Below, in pieces: positions 17,127 to 25,181 of a DNA stretch of 56,561 nt. The stretch's first letter is position 1. Every line of letters begins with the position of its first letter. The notes under the pieces are model-generated. The model was given only the letters and a program-made list of their open reading frames with translations, was not told the DNA's origin and searched no databases. The DNA lies in the NCBI GenBank assembly GCA_028278425.1, contig JANQEJ010000274.1, forward strand, positions 1 to 56,561. The letters are read 5' to 3'. The stretch is from Planctomycetota bacterium. Its GTDB lineage: Bacteria > Planctomycetota > UBA1135 > GCA-002686595. The translations under genes and the position numbers were made by a program.

Positions 17127-19499
17127 TCAGCGCTCGTCGCCCAGCTCCGCGCGCAGCGACTTGACGACGCCCGCGAAGCGCTCGCGGTTCTCCTCGCTCA
17201 GCTCGGAGAGGATCTCGTGCGCGCGGAGGAGCCGCTCCTGGCTCGCGCGCGCGGGCGGTTCCTGTGCCACCGGGGCCGGCTCGCAAGGCGGCTCGCAGGG
17301 CTCGTCGCGGACCGAACCCAGGACCTCTTCGAGGCCCAGCTCGCCGAAGAGCGCGCGCACCGCGGGGCACGGGCAGCGCACCGAGGTGGTCTTGCCGACG
17401 TCGGTGGACACGATCTCGTGCAGGGTTCCGAGGAACGCGCTGTCGAGGTGGGTGCAGCTCGTGAGGTCGATGGTCAACCGCTTCCCCGCGTCCCGCGCCG
17501 CCTGCGCGAGCCGCCGGAAGCTCTCGCAGTGCAACCACGTGCCGTGGCCGCGGACCGCGACGACGCTCTCGTCCTCGGTCTCGGCGATCCAGAGCGCGGA
17601 CGCCGGCGCGGCGACCGCCGGCGCCTCGGCGACGGGGCGCCTCCCCTCCTCGGCCGGGTCGTTGTCGAAACGGCAGGGACCGTCCTCGGCCTCGAGCACG
17701 AGCAGGGTCACGTCGTCGCGCCCGTCGCCCGCCGCTCCGCGGTCGACCCGGGCGAACACCTCGCGGAGCCGACGCGGTCCGTCGCTCGAAGCGCCCGTCA
17801 GCGCCGGCACGAGCACGCGCAGGATCTCGTCGCTGTCGGTGGCCTCGAGCCCCTCGACCAGCCCGTCGGTGTAGAGGATCAGGCGGTCGCCGCGCTCGAG
17901 GGTGACGCGGTGCTCCGTGAACTCGGCGTCCGGAGCGAGGCCGAGCGCCGGCCCGGTGCGCTTGAGCAGCACGTTCTCCCCGCTCGCGCGGTGCAGGAGC
18001 ATCGGCGTGTGCCCCGCCGACGCCGCGCGCAGCTCGCCGGTCGTCGTGTCGAGCAGCACGTAGCCGGCCGTCAGGAAGAGCCCGTGCGCGGAGACGTCGC
18101 CGGCGAGCCGTGCGTTGACGCGGCGCAGCACGTCGGCCGGCGCGAGCGCCTCGCCGTCGTCGTCGCACATCTTGAGCCGCTGCTTGAAGAGCACGGAGAG
18201 CATCGCGGCGGCCACGCCGTGACCGGCCGCGTCGGCCACGTAGAGCGCGAGCCGGCCGTCGTCGAGAAGCCGGACGTCGTAGAGGTCGCCGCCGACGCTC
18301 ATCCCGGGCCGGTAGAGCGCGTCGACGTGCACCCCGTCCAGGCGCGGCGGCTCCGCGGGCAGCAGGGCGCGCTGGATGACCTGCGCGCGCTCGAGGTCGT
18401 TCCGGATCGTCTCCGACTTGTGCTCGAGCTCGCGCAGCCGGTCGAGGAGCTCGACGCTGCTCCCCTGGAGCTCCTTCAGCAGTCGCTCCTTCTCGTCCAC
18501 CGCGGTGGCGAGCTGCTGGGTTCGCTCCCGGACCCGCTCCTCGAGCTCGGCGTTGAGCTTGCGGATCTCCTGCTCCGCGCGGACGCGGTCGGTGATGTCG
18601 CGAACGAAAGCGCTGAAGGACAGCGAGTCGCCGATGCGCAGCGGCGACACCGTCAGCTCCACCGGGAACTCACGGCCCGCCTTGTCCCGGCCGGTAACCT
18701 CGATCCGCTGGTTCAGGATGGGGCCCTCGCCGGTCTCCAGGTAGCGGCGCATCCCCTCCCGGTGCTCGTCGTGGTAGCGCGCCGGGATGACCGAGTCGTA
18801 GAGGGTCTTGCCGACCGCCTCCTCGCGCGACCAGCCGAACACGGCCTCGGCCTCCGGGTTCCAGTCCGTGATGACGCTCCGCTCGTCGACGATGACGATG
18901 GCGTCGAGGGCGCGCGCGATGATCTCGCGCGTCAGCTCCTCGCTCTGCCGCAGCGCGCCTTCGGCCTGGTAGCGCTCGGACGACTCGAGCGCGAGCGAGG
19001 CGAGGTCCGCGAGCGATCCGGCGAAGCGTTGCTCCTCCGCCGTCCAGACCCGCGCCGGCCCGACGTGCTCGTGGCAGATGATGCCGATCACGTCGCCGCC
19101 GGAGTGGAGCGGGGCGTCCAGCATGGACGTGATCCCGTGCACGTCGAGGTAGCCCTCGGCGAACTCGCTCGTCCGCGGGTCCTTCATCGCGTCGTGCGCG
19201 ACGATCGTGCGCTCCTCGTCCAGCGCCTTGAAGTAGATGGGATAGTCCGCGGCGGCGAGCTCGACGCCGCCGGGCGTGTGCTCGTCCTTCGAGCGCTCGT
19301 AGTGCTCGATGCAGCGGATCTTCGTGCGCGCCTCGTCGAAGAGCCACACGTTGACGCGCTCGATCCCCATCGCGCGCGACGCCGCCTCGGTGACCTCCCG
19401 CAGCGTGGACGCGAGATCCCCCTTCAACCGGGACTCGCTCTTCGCGAGCCGCGCCAGCACGTCGTCGTGCCGCCCGAAGTGGCTTTCGTCTTGGGACAC
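17127..19499 (-). CDS. GAF-PAS-SpoIIE phosphatase-STAS signalling protein
   Basis: A 790-residue cytoplasmic regulator. Domains in order: GAF (about 20-170), PAS (about 185-310, with IVDERSVITDWNPEA), coiled coil (about 313-385), a PP2C-type SpoIIE phosphatase (about 390-610; VGGDLYDV, VADAAGHGVAAAM, TDGLVEG and GRDDVTLLV metal-site motifs) and a C-terminal STAS-like domain (about 640-740; DLTSCTHLDSAF). SpoIIE-type phosphatases dephosphorylate the serine of anti-sigma-antagonist STAS proteins. Here a STAS domain is on the same chain, so it may act on itself or on a partner. The GTG at 19497-19499 is preferred because GGAGG lies 5-6 nt upstream; the ATG 28 codons earlier has a non-conserved leader. 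Confidence 0.85.
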   Translation of the reverse strand: MSQDESHFGRHDDVLARLAKSESRLKGDLASTLREVTEAASRAMGIERVNVWLFDEARTKIRCIEHYERSKDEHTPGGVELAAADYPIYFKALDEERTIVAHDAMKDPRTSEFAEGYLDVHGITSMLDAPLHSGGDVIGIICHEHVGPARVWTAEEQRFAGSLADLASLALESSERYQAEGALRQSEELTREIIARALDAIVIVDERSVITDWNPEAEAVFGWSREEAVGKTLYDSVIPARYHDEHREGMRRYLETGEGPILNQRIEVTGRDKAGREFPVELTVSPLRIGDSLSFSAFVRDITDRVRAEQEIRKLNAELEERVRERTQQLATAVDEKERLLKELQGSSVELLDRLRELEHKSETIRNDLERAQVIQRALLPAEPPRLDGVHVDALYRPGMSVGGDLYDVRLLDDGRLALYVADAAGHGVAAAMLSVLFKQRLKMCDDDGEALAPADVLRRVNARLAGDVSAHGLFLTAGYVLLDTTTGELRAASAGHTPMLLHRASGENVLLKRTGPALGLAPDAEFTEHRVTLERGDRLILYTDGLVEGLEATDSDEILRVLVPALTGASSDGPRRLREVFARVDRGAAGDGRDDVTLLVLEAEDGPCRFDNDPAEEGRRPVAEAPAVAAPASALWIAETEDESVVAVRGHGTWLHCESFRRLAQAARDAGKRLTIDLTSCTHLDSAFLGTLHEIVSTDVGKTTSVRCPCPAVRALFGELGLEEVLGSVRDEPCEPPCEPAPVAQEPPARASQERLLRAHEILSELSEENRERFAGVVKSLRAELGDER

Positions 19500-19680
19500 G
19501 CCGTCCTCCGCCCCGGACCTTCGGTGGAAGCCCGAGGCGATGATAGCGGCGCGGGGCACATCGGCAACCCGGCGCGAGCGCACGCGCCGGCAACCGCTCG
19601 ATGGGCGCGGGCCGAAACGGCGAGCGCGCCCCCCCGCCGCGGGCGGAGGAGCGCGCTGAGCCGCTGGACTCGCGGTGGCG

Positions 19681-20400
19681 CTATTCGCCGACTTTGGTGA
19701 TCAGCTCACCGGCGATGTAGACCCGGATCTCGTCGTCCAGCTCGAGCGACGTCTGGCCGTTGGCCGGGAAGACTCCGTCGATGTCGATCTTCCCGGGCGG
19801 GATCGTCCCGGAGGCGAGGACCGAGGTCTGATCTTCGCTCGCGTCGTAGAACTCCACGAGGACCGGCGGCGAGCCGAGCGTCACGTTGGAAGCGAGGACG
19901 GTCCAGTCGCCCGTCACGTGGTTGAGGGCGATGTTGGCCTTGTGGACGAGGGTCGTGTTGACGCCGTGCGACAGGCAGACGTGGTTCGTGAGTCCCGCCA
20001 CGCCCGTGATGGGGTCGAGCGTCGCCGCCTGGAAGACGTGCCCGAAGCCCGGGATCGTCGAGCCGTACCCCGACGTCACGTCGCCCTTGCCGAGCCCGTC
20101 GAGCGTGATGAAGCCCAGCACGTAGATCGACGCCGGGTCCAGGTACAGGTCCCCGAAGGAGGTGAGGGTCCCCGGACCGTGACCGTTCGCGAAGGCGACG
20201 AACGCGAAGCCGCCGGGGGGACCGCCGCTCACCGACAGCGTCGAGATGACGCTGTTCGCGCCGGGGATCTCGAAGGTTCCCGGAAGCTCACCCGGAATCG
20301 CCATGCTGAGCGAGATGTCGATGTCGCCGTGCGCGGCGAGCGGCGAGACGAAGGCGAGGCTGACGAGACCGGTCAGGACCGTGCGCGAGAAGGGGTTCAT
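19681..20400 (-). CDS. Secreted protein with shared beta-rich module
   Basis: A 239-residue protein with a signal peptide (cleavage after about SPLAAH). The mature part contains GGFAFVAFANG, then GDLYLDPAS, then GHVFQAATLD blocks, the same ordered pattern seen in several secreted proteins of this window, followed by a second strand-rich half. The ATG at 20400 follows an AGGAGGAGCAG ribosome site. The function is unknown. It has no close partner: the upstream 495 bp is non-coding and the gene downstream is the signalling protein at 19499. Confidence 0.75.
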   Translation of the reverse strand: MNPFSRTVLTGLVSLAFVSPLAAHGDIDISLSMAIPGELPGTFEIPGANSVISTLSVSGGPPGGFAFVAFANGHGPGTLTSFGDLYLDPASIYVLGFITLDGLGKGDVTSGYGSTIPGFGHVFQAATLDPITGVAGLTNHVCLSHGVNTTLVHKANIALNHVTGDWTVLASNVTLGSPPVLVEFYDASEDQTSVLASGTIPPGKIDIDGVFPANGQTSLELDDEIRVYIAGELITKVGE

Positions 20401-20895
20401 TCTGCTCCTCCTGGAGGGTGCTTGTGGCGGGCGAAAGGTCGGAACAAGTTCTCTCGGACGCCGCGGGACGCCTATGGGCATAAGGACGACGGCGGGGGTG
20501 GAGAAGTCCGTAGACCACGGCTTCGCGAGCCGCGGACGGTCGTCCGCGAACGTTCGGGCGAGCGGCGACACCGTCAACCGGAGCGCCACCGCGGGCCCCC
20601 CACCGCCGCCTCGCGCAAATCGGCGTCTTGGAGCACCGCCAGAACCCGGATAAGCGTCTCTCGCGGCCTTCATTCGCCGGATGGAGCAAATCACACGATG
20701 CCCCGAAATCGGCGCTGCTCGACGGGTTTTGGAGGACCGTCTACGCCCCCGTGCGCAGGCGCTTTGACCCGCCGACGTAGACCGAATGGAACGACCGCGC
20801 AGGGGCCCGGATCGCGCTTTCAACGCTCCCCTTTTCCTCTAGCCTCGGTGCACGTTCGACGTCCAGAACACGTTCGGAACACGAGGAGTATCCCC
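20401..20895. promoter_or_regulatory. 495-bp divergent intergenic region
   Basis: No gene is supported here. The open frames in it are Arg/Pro-rich and unlike any protein. It must hold the promoters for the divergent genes at 20400 (minus) and 20896 (plus). A short imperfect inverted repeat lies near 20515-20550 (CGGCT and AGCCG around a TCGCG loop). CGAGGAG ahead of the ATG at 20896 is a plausible ribosome site. No other signal was recognised. Confidence 0.4.
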
Positions 20896-21717
20896 ATGAA
20901 ACAACGAGTCTACCTCACCGCCGCAGCCCTCGCCCTTCTCGCCGTCTTCATCGTTCCGCTGCAATCAGCGATCGGTGGTGCAGGCGCCGGCGACAAGACG
21001 CCGGCGTCGGTCGACGGAAGCGCCGTGAGCACGAGCAATCTGCTCCTGCGCGAGCCGTGCACCGCGCCACCGAACGTGACGGTGTCGTTCTACGTCTATC
21101 CGAAGGAGCGCTTCGCGCTGCTCGCGATGGGCCCGAACGGAACCAAGGTGGTCGCGTCCGGTTCCGTGCCCGCGACCGATCCCGCGAGCGGCACGGACCG
21201 CGGAATCATCGTCTGCCCGGGAGGTGATCCCAAGGCGCCGACGACCGGTCCGACCAGCGGAACGGACCGCGGCATGATCGTCTGCCCGCCCGGAGAGCTC
21301 ACGATCTGGCCGACCGCCGGCGATCCCGTCACCGCGGAGATCCCCGGCTCGACCCGTGGAGGGGGCTGCGAGAAACTCGACCCGGCGGTGGCGCCCGGCG
21401 GCACCCAAGGGACGACCGATCCGGTCGGCTCGGCCGGCAGCCGCGACGGCACCATTGTCGACCCGTGGGGCGGCTACCCGACGACGCCCGGCGGAACCCA
21501 GGGGACGACCGATCCGGTCGGCTCGGCCGGCGGTGGCGGCACCATCGTCGACCCCTGGGGCGGCTACTCGACGACGCCCGGCGGCACCCACTCGACGGGC
21601 GAACCCGTCTCGCCGCGCCTGATCGTCCTGCCTCCGGTCCCCTATGAGCCCGAGGTCCAGTTCGTGCTTGTGACCACGGCCCCCGGTGGAGCGACCGTCA
21701 CCCGGACGGTCCGCTGA
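20896..21717 (+). CDS. Exported Gly/Pro/Thr-rich repeat protein
   Basis: A 273-residue protein with a hydrophobic export signal (about residues 5-28). It contains two kinds of internal repeat. SGTDRGxIVCPxG occurs twice in the first half. In the second half a ~30-residue unit (PGGTQGTTDPVGSAG through GTIVDPWGGYxTT) is duplicated at 21394-21486 and 21487-21576, with a third partial copy from 21577. The two full units are nearly identical at DNA level too, so the duplication is recent or homogenised. A strand-rich tail follows. Low-complexity export proteins of this kind are often cell-surface or matrix components; the function is unknown. Confidence 0.7.
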   Translation: MKQRVYLTAAALALLAVFIVPLQSAIGGAGAGDKTPASVDGSAVSTSNLLLREPCTAPPNVTVSFYVYPKERFALLAMGPNGTKVVASGSVPATDPASGTDRGIIVCPGGDPKAPTTGPTSGTDRGMIVCPPGELTIWPTAGDPVTAEIPGSTRGGGCEKLDPAVAPGGTQGTTDPVGSAGSRDGTIVDPWGGYPTTPGGTQGTTDPVGSAGGGGTIVDPWGGYSTTPGGTHSTGEPVSPRLIVLPPVPYEPEVQFVLVTTAPGGATVTRTVR

Positions 21718-21749
21718 ACGGAGGCGCTTGAGAACTCCTCGTAACTCGT

Positions 21750-21781
21750 CCCGAGGCCGGGCTTCCGCGCCCGGTCTCGGG
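21750..21781. terminator. Strong hairpin terminator between convergent genes
   Basis: Arms at 21750-21762 and 21769-21781 pair over 13 bp with a single G-U pair around a 6-nt loop. It lies 33 bp after the stop at 21717 and 20 bp from the stop of the minus-strand gene at 21801, so it can end both transcripts. There is no T-tract, as is common in high-GC genomes. Confidence 0.65.
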
Positions 21782-21800
21782 GTGAGATACCGGGGTGTCG

Positions 21801-22166
21801 CTAGCCGGAGCGACGGACCTCGCGCATCGGAGTCCGCTCCGAAAGGTCCATGGAGAAGTCCCGGCCGTCGGTGAGCGTCAGGGTCGCGCCGCTCGGATCG
21901 CACTGGAGGGTCAGCGCCTCCAAGTCCACGGTGGACGCGAGCTGATAGAGCAGCACCGTCCCCGACGTGAGGGAGATGATCTTCGTCCGAACGTCCTCCT
22001 TCCGGACGAAGGTGAGCTGGTAGGGGTCGCGCATCCAGGAGTACCCGGTCACGCGCGCGATGCCGTTCTCGAACCCGTCGACGACGCCGACGAAGAAGCG
22101 CTCGTGGTCGCCCTCGAAGAGGCGGCGGTGAACGGCGAGGACTTTCATTCCGACTTCAAGGATCAT
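21801..22166 (-). CDS. Conserved hypothetical protein (121 aa)
   Basis: A soluble protein of about 121 residues opening with MILEVGMKVLAVHRRLFEGD, followed by RFFVGVVDGFENGIARVTGYSW and a strand-rich second half ending in FSMDLSERTP. I recall similar short proteins with this opening in other bacteria, but with no assigned function. Starts at 22166 (MILEVG) or 22148 (MKVLAV) are both possible. The first is chosen because the strand before MKVLA looks conserved. It is divergent from the CBS protein at 22294 and convergent with the repeat protein. Confidence 0.65.
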   Translation of the reverse strand: MILEVGMKVLAVHRRLFEGDHERFFVGVVDGFENGIARVTGYSWMRDPYQLTFVRKEDVRTKIISLTSGTVLLYQLASTVDLEALTLQCDPSGATLTLTDGRDFSMDLSERTPMREVRRSG

Positions 22167-22293
22167 GGCGCTCGGTATCTCGGGGTGGAGGAACGTCCCT
22201 TTGTCGGCAGCGGGCGCGCGGCTCTTGAGCACGACCCCACCCCTGCGCACGAGTGCGTATCGCCGCCGGGGTCGGCCGAGCTAAGGTCGGGCC

Positions 22294-23121
22294 ATGCGCA
22301 TCGCCGACGTCATGACGCTCGAGCCGGTGACCATCGCCCCGGAGGCCACCCTGGAGCAGGCCGCCCACCGGATGGACGAGCAGCAGGTGCGCCACCTGCC
22401 CGTCGTCGAGGACGGCCGCGTCATCGGCGTCCTGTCCGATCGACAGGTCCTCGAGCGGACCGGCTGGCTGCCCGCGGCGCTCGCTCCGGCCGCCTGGCGC
22501 CACGTTCGCGAAGCCATGGGCGCGGCCCCCCCGCTGGCCGCGCCCCACGACGACTTGGACAGCGCGGCGGTGGAGCAGGTGCTGCGCGGTCTCGGTTGCC
22601 TGTTCGTCGTCGACGAGAACGAGCTGGTCGGGACGGTGAGCGAGCTCGACCTCCTGAAGCTCTACCTCGACCGCTGCACCGAGACGTGGCTGGAAGAGGA
22701 CGAGCCCCCCGTCGCGGACCACATGACCGAGGAGCCCCTGGTCGTGGTCGAACCGGGAACCTCCCTCGACGAGGCGATGGAGGTCCGGCGGTCGATCGAC
22801 ATCCGCCACCTTCCGGTCGTCGAGGACGGCGCGCTGGTCGGGATGCTCTCCGACCGCGACCTGCGGCGCGCGATCGGCCGCGGGCAGCCCGGCTCGCTCT
22901 GCGTCGAGACGATCATGAGCGCCCCGCCGACGACGGTCGGGCCGCGCGACTCGCTCACCCGGGCGGCGCGCCTTCTGTACGACCAGAAGATCAGCACGCT
23001 GCCCGTTCTGGACCATGGGCGTCTGGTCGGGCTCCTGAGCCTGACCGACGCGCTCGACCGTTGCATGGAATCGGTTCGCTCCCGCGGGAGCGAACGCGCG
23101 AAGCAAAGTCCACCGGGTTGA
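22294..23121 (+). CDS. Quadruple CBS-domain protein
   Basis: A 275-residue cytoplasmic protein made of two Bateman modules (four CBS motifs). Each motif opens with a VxxxMT or MSAPP start and ends in a LPVVEDGxxxGxLSDRD-type strand (residues about 35-50, 105-120, 170-190, 240-260). CBS pairs bind adenosine nucleotides or S-adenosylmethionine and act as energy sensors. There is no catalytic domain, so it would regulate a partner or act as a stand-alone sensor. A second CBS protein starts 15 bp after its stop; the two very likely form an operon and may assemble together. Confidence 0.85.
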   Translation: MRIADVMTLEPVTIAPEATLEQAAHRMDEQQVRHLPVVEDGRVIGVLSDRQVLERTGWLPAALAPAAWRHVREAMGAAPPLAAPHDDLDSAAVEQVLRGLGCLFVVDENELVGTVSELDLLKLYLDRCTETWLEEDEPPVADHMTEEPLVVVEPGTSLDEAMEVRRSIDIRHLPVVEDGALVGMLSDRDLRRAIGRGQPGSLCVETIMSAPPTTVGPRDSLTRAARLLYDQKISTLPVLDHGRLVGLLSLTDALDRCMESVRSRGSERAKQSPPG

Positions 23122-23136
23122 TCCGGGGAGGAACGC

Positions 23137-23628
23137 ATGGACGCCACGAAGCTCAAGGCACGCGATCTGATGAAGAAGGACGTCGCCCGGCTCGACGCCG
23201 GCGCGCCCGTCGACGAGGTGATGACACAGCTTGAGTCGGACGGGATCAGCGGCGCCCCCGTGGTCGACGCGGCCGGCCGCGTGCTCGGCGTCTTCTCGCT
23301 CACCGACGTCGCCCGCGCGAAGGAGGCCGAGGCGGCGACGCCCGGATCCCCCCGCGGCGAGTACTACATGCCGGAGACGGGCATCGACGAGGAGGCGGAC
23401 GAGTTCTCCTACAAGGACGACTACAGCCCGGAAGCGCTCCCCACCGGCACGGTGGCGGAGTGGATGAGCGAAGACGTCGTCTCCGTCGAGCCCGGCGACT
23501 CCGTGCGCGTCGTCTGCAAGCGCATGCAGGACCGCCGCGTGCACCGCGTGCTCGTGCTCGAGGACGGGAAGCTCGCGGGCATCCTCTCGAGCTTCGACGT
23601 GGTGCGCTGGATCGCGGATCACGGCTGA
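23137..23628 (+). CDS. CBS-pair protein
   Basis: A 163-residue protein with one CBS pair: the first motif ends in GAPVVDAAGRVLGVFSLTDV (about residues 45-64) and the second in RVLVLEDGKLAGILSSFDV (about residues 137-155). Between them is an acidic insert of about 45 residues. A GGGGAGGAACGC ribosome site sits just before the ATG, 15 bp after the stop of the quadruple CBS gene. Likely role: adenylate sensing together with the upstream protein. The targets are unknown. Confidence 0.85.
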   Translation: MDATKLKARDLMKKDVARLDAGAPVDEVMTQLESDGISGAPVVDAAGRVLGVFSLTDVARAKEAEAATPGSPRGEYYMPETGIDEEADEFSYKDDYSPEALPTGTVAEWMSEDVVSVEPGDSVRVVCKRMQDRRVHRVLVLEDGKLAGILSSFDVVRWIADHG

Positions 23629-23647
23629 GGCTCTTCGCGCGGGCGCC

Positions 23648-24457
23648 TCAGATGTCGCTCGTGAGCACGAAGCGCCAGTCGGCCCCCCCCATCCGGTGGT
23701 GAAGCACGCCGGCCGTGGCCGAGCGGGTCTGGCCCAGGGCGCTCAGCTCGTCGACGAGCGGGTCGTCGAACGGCGTGCAGAACATGTGCACGCATCCTTC
23801 CCGCGGTTCCTCGAACCCGGACTCCGCGCAGGGTCCGAACTGGGCGTGCAGGAGCGGCATCGGCTCGCCGCTGCTCGCCAGCACGATGTCCTTCTTGCCG
23901 CGCAGGGACAGGAACGACACCGGGCCGCGCGCCGCGACGAGGCCGGGCTGCACCGCGCGCATCTGCGCGGCGTCGAGCGAGTACAGGTAGAGCGTCGTCG
24001 TGTGCGAGAGCGGCGCGAGCGGCAACCGCGACAGGAGCGCCGAGATCCGGTTGGGGCTCCCGTCGCCGGGATTCATCGAGATCGCGTAGCCGTGCCCGCA
24101 CCGCGGGTACTTCCGGGGGAACGCCCACGCGAAGAGCTTCATCGGAATCCGCCGCCGGCGGTGGTTCGGGTGGACCTTGAGGTCGCACAGGTACCACGCG
24201 CGGCGGTTCATCCCGAAGTGGCCGAAGGGGACCCGTCGCAGCACCGCGGCGGCGACGGCGACGAGCTCGTCGCCGTCGAGGACGACCAGGTAGGACAGCT
24301 TCCCGAGGCGGTCGAAGAAGGCGAAGTAGTCCTCGCCGTGGTCGATCTCGAAACGGTCGTCTCCGAGCGGATAGGTCACCCCTCGCTCGAACTCCGCGAT
24401 CCGCGCCTGGAAGGCCGCGCGGTCGGCCTTCTCGATCTCGCGGATCTGCAGGGACAT
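23648..24457 (-). CDS. GNAT-family acetyltransferase-like protein
   Basis: A 269-residue protein. Residues about 1-150 resemble a GNAT fold: SYLVVLDGDELVAVAAAVLR (strand 4), YLCDLKVHPNHRRRRIPMKLF, which contains the VxPxxRxxxI acyl-CoA binding loop, and a later FDDPLVDEL helix. The C-terminal ~110 residues are less typical. GNAT enzymes acylate amines or amino groups using acyl-CoA. Its start lies 4 bp after the stop of the diiron-type protein, and that gene overlaps the DUF3419 gene, so the three are one operon. This makes a tailoring acyltransferase in the same pathway plausible. Confidence 0.7.
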   Translation of the reverse strand: MSLQIREIEKADRAAFQARIAEFERGVTYPLGDDRFEIDHGEDYFAFFDRLGKLSYLVVLDGDELVAVAAAVLRRVPFGHFGMNRRAWYLCDLKVHPNHRRRRIPMKLFAWAFPRKYPRCGHGYAISMNPGDGSPNRISALLSRLPLAPLSHTTTLYLYSLDAAQMRAVQPGLVAARGPVSFLSLRGKKDIVLASSGEPMPLLHAQFGPCAESGFEEPREGCVHMFCTPFDDPLVDELSALGQTRSATAGVLHHRMGGADWRFVLTSDI

Positions 24458-24461
24458 CGAG

Positions 24462-25181
24462 CTACGTCCGGGAGTGTGGAACGACGAGGTAGCGCATCCA
24501 GCGCCGCTTGCGCGCGCGGAACAAGCCCGCGTAGAAGGTGTCGAAGGCGTGCGCGCCGAGGCGCAGCCCCTGCTCGACGTAGTAGCGGTTCTCCGGCGCC
24601 GCCTTCCACGGCGGGCGCAGGACGTCGAAGAAGTCCGCGGCGTGCTTCACGTCGAGCTCCTGGTGCAGGCGGTAGTGGATCAACTGCTCGCTATCGAGCC
24701 AGCCGCGCTCGACGACGGCCGCGCCGATCCAGGCGGAGATGTCCGCGAACATGCGCTCGATCACGCCCAGGACGGCGACGCCGACGAGGTACTCGTCCAT
24801 GACGCACGCGCCGGTCAGGGTGGTGTTGAACATCCGCACCTCGGGCCAGAGGACGCGCCGCTCCACGTCGTCCTCGGTCACGCCGTCCAGCCGGCGGAGC
24901 AGCTCGAGGAAGGTCGAGCCGTGCTGGTCGCCGCGCTCCCCCTCGCCGTGCTCCTCCCAGACGTTGCGGAGCACCTCGACCCGCATGCGCGGGCTCGGGA
25001 TCTTCGCCGCGACCGCCGCCATCGGGCGGCTGAAGAAGACGACGGCGTAGTAGAACTGGATCTGCGTCTCGACGAAGTCTTCGCGCTCGAAGCTCCCGTC
25101 GCGCAGGGCGGCGAAGTACGCGTTGCTCCCGTGGTCCGTCTCGCCCAGGACGCGCCCGATGAGGTCGTCCAGGGAGCTCAT
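24462..25181 (-). CDS. Haem-oxygenase-like diiron (iron-containing redox) protein
   Basis: A 239-residue all-helical protein of the PqqC/TenA/CADD-like haem-oxygenase fold. The metal-site pattern is present: an E-x6-H pair in WEEHGEGERGDQH, a Glu in VIERMFAD and an H-x3-D-x2-H motif in LHQELDVKHAADFF, as in diiron oxidases of this fold (CADD, UndA, SznF type; recalled from the literature). These enzymes oxidise or cleave amino-acid-like and fatty substrates with O2. Its ATG overlaps the DUF3419 stop (ATGA at 25178-25181), implying coupled translation, so its substrate may be the DUF3419 product. Confidence 0.75.
   Translation of the reverse strand: MSSLDDLIGRVLGETDHGSNAYFAALRDGSFEREDFVETQIQFYYAVVFFSRPMAAVAAKIPSPRMRVEVLRNVWEEHGEGERGDQHGSTFLELLRRLDGVTEDDVERRVLWPEVRMFNTTLTGACVMDEYLVGVAVLGVIERMFADISAWIGAAVVERGWLDSEQLIHYRLHQELDVKHAADFFDVLRPPWKAAPENRYYVEQGLRLGAHAFDTFYAGLFRARKRRWMRYLVVPHSRT

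Noticed and set aside
20401..20895. A long open frame through this gap
   Set aside because: Its product is Arg/Pro-rich with no family features; the genes on each side have better starts with ribosome sites.
21394..21717. Collagen-like repeat
   Set aside because: The unit is not Gly-x-y; it is a ~30-residue Gly/Pro/Thr-rich duplication.
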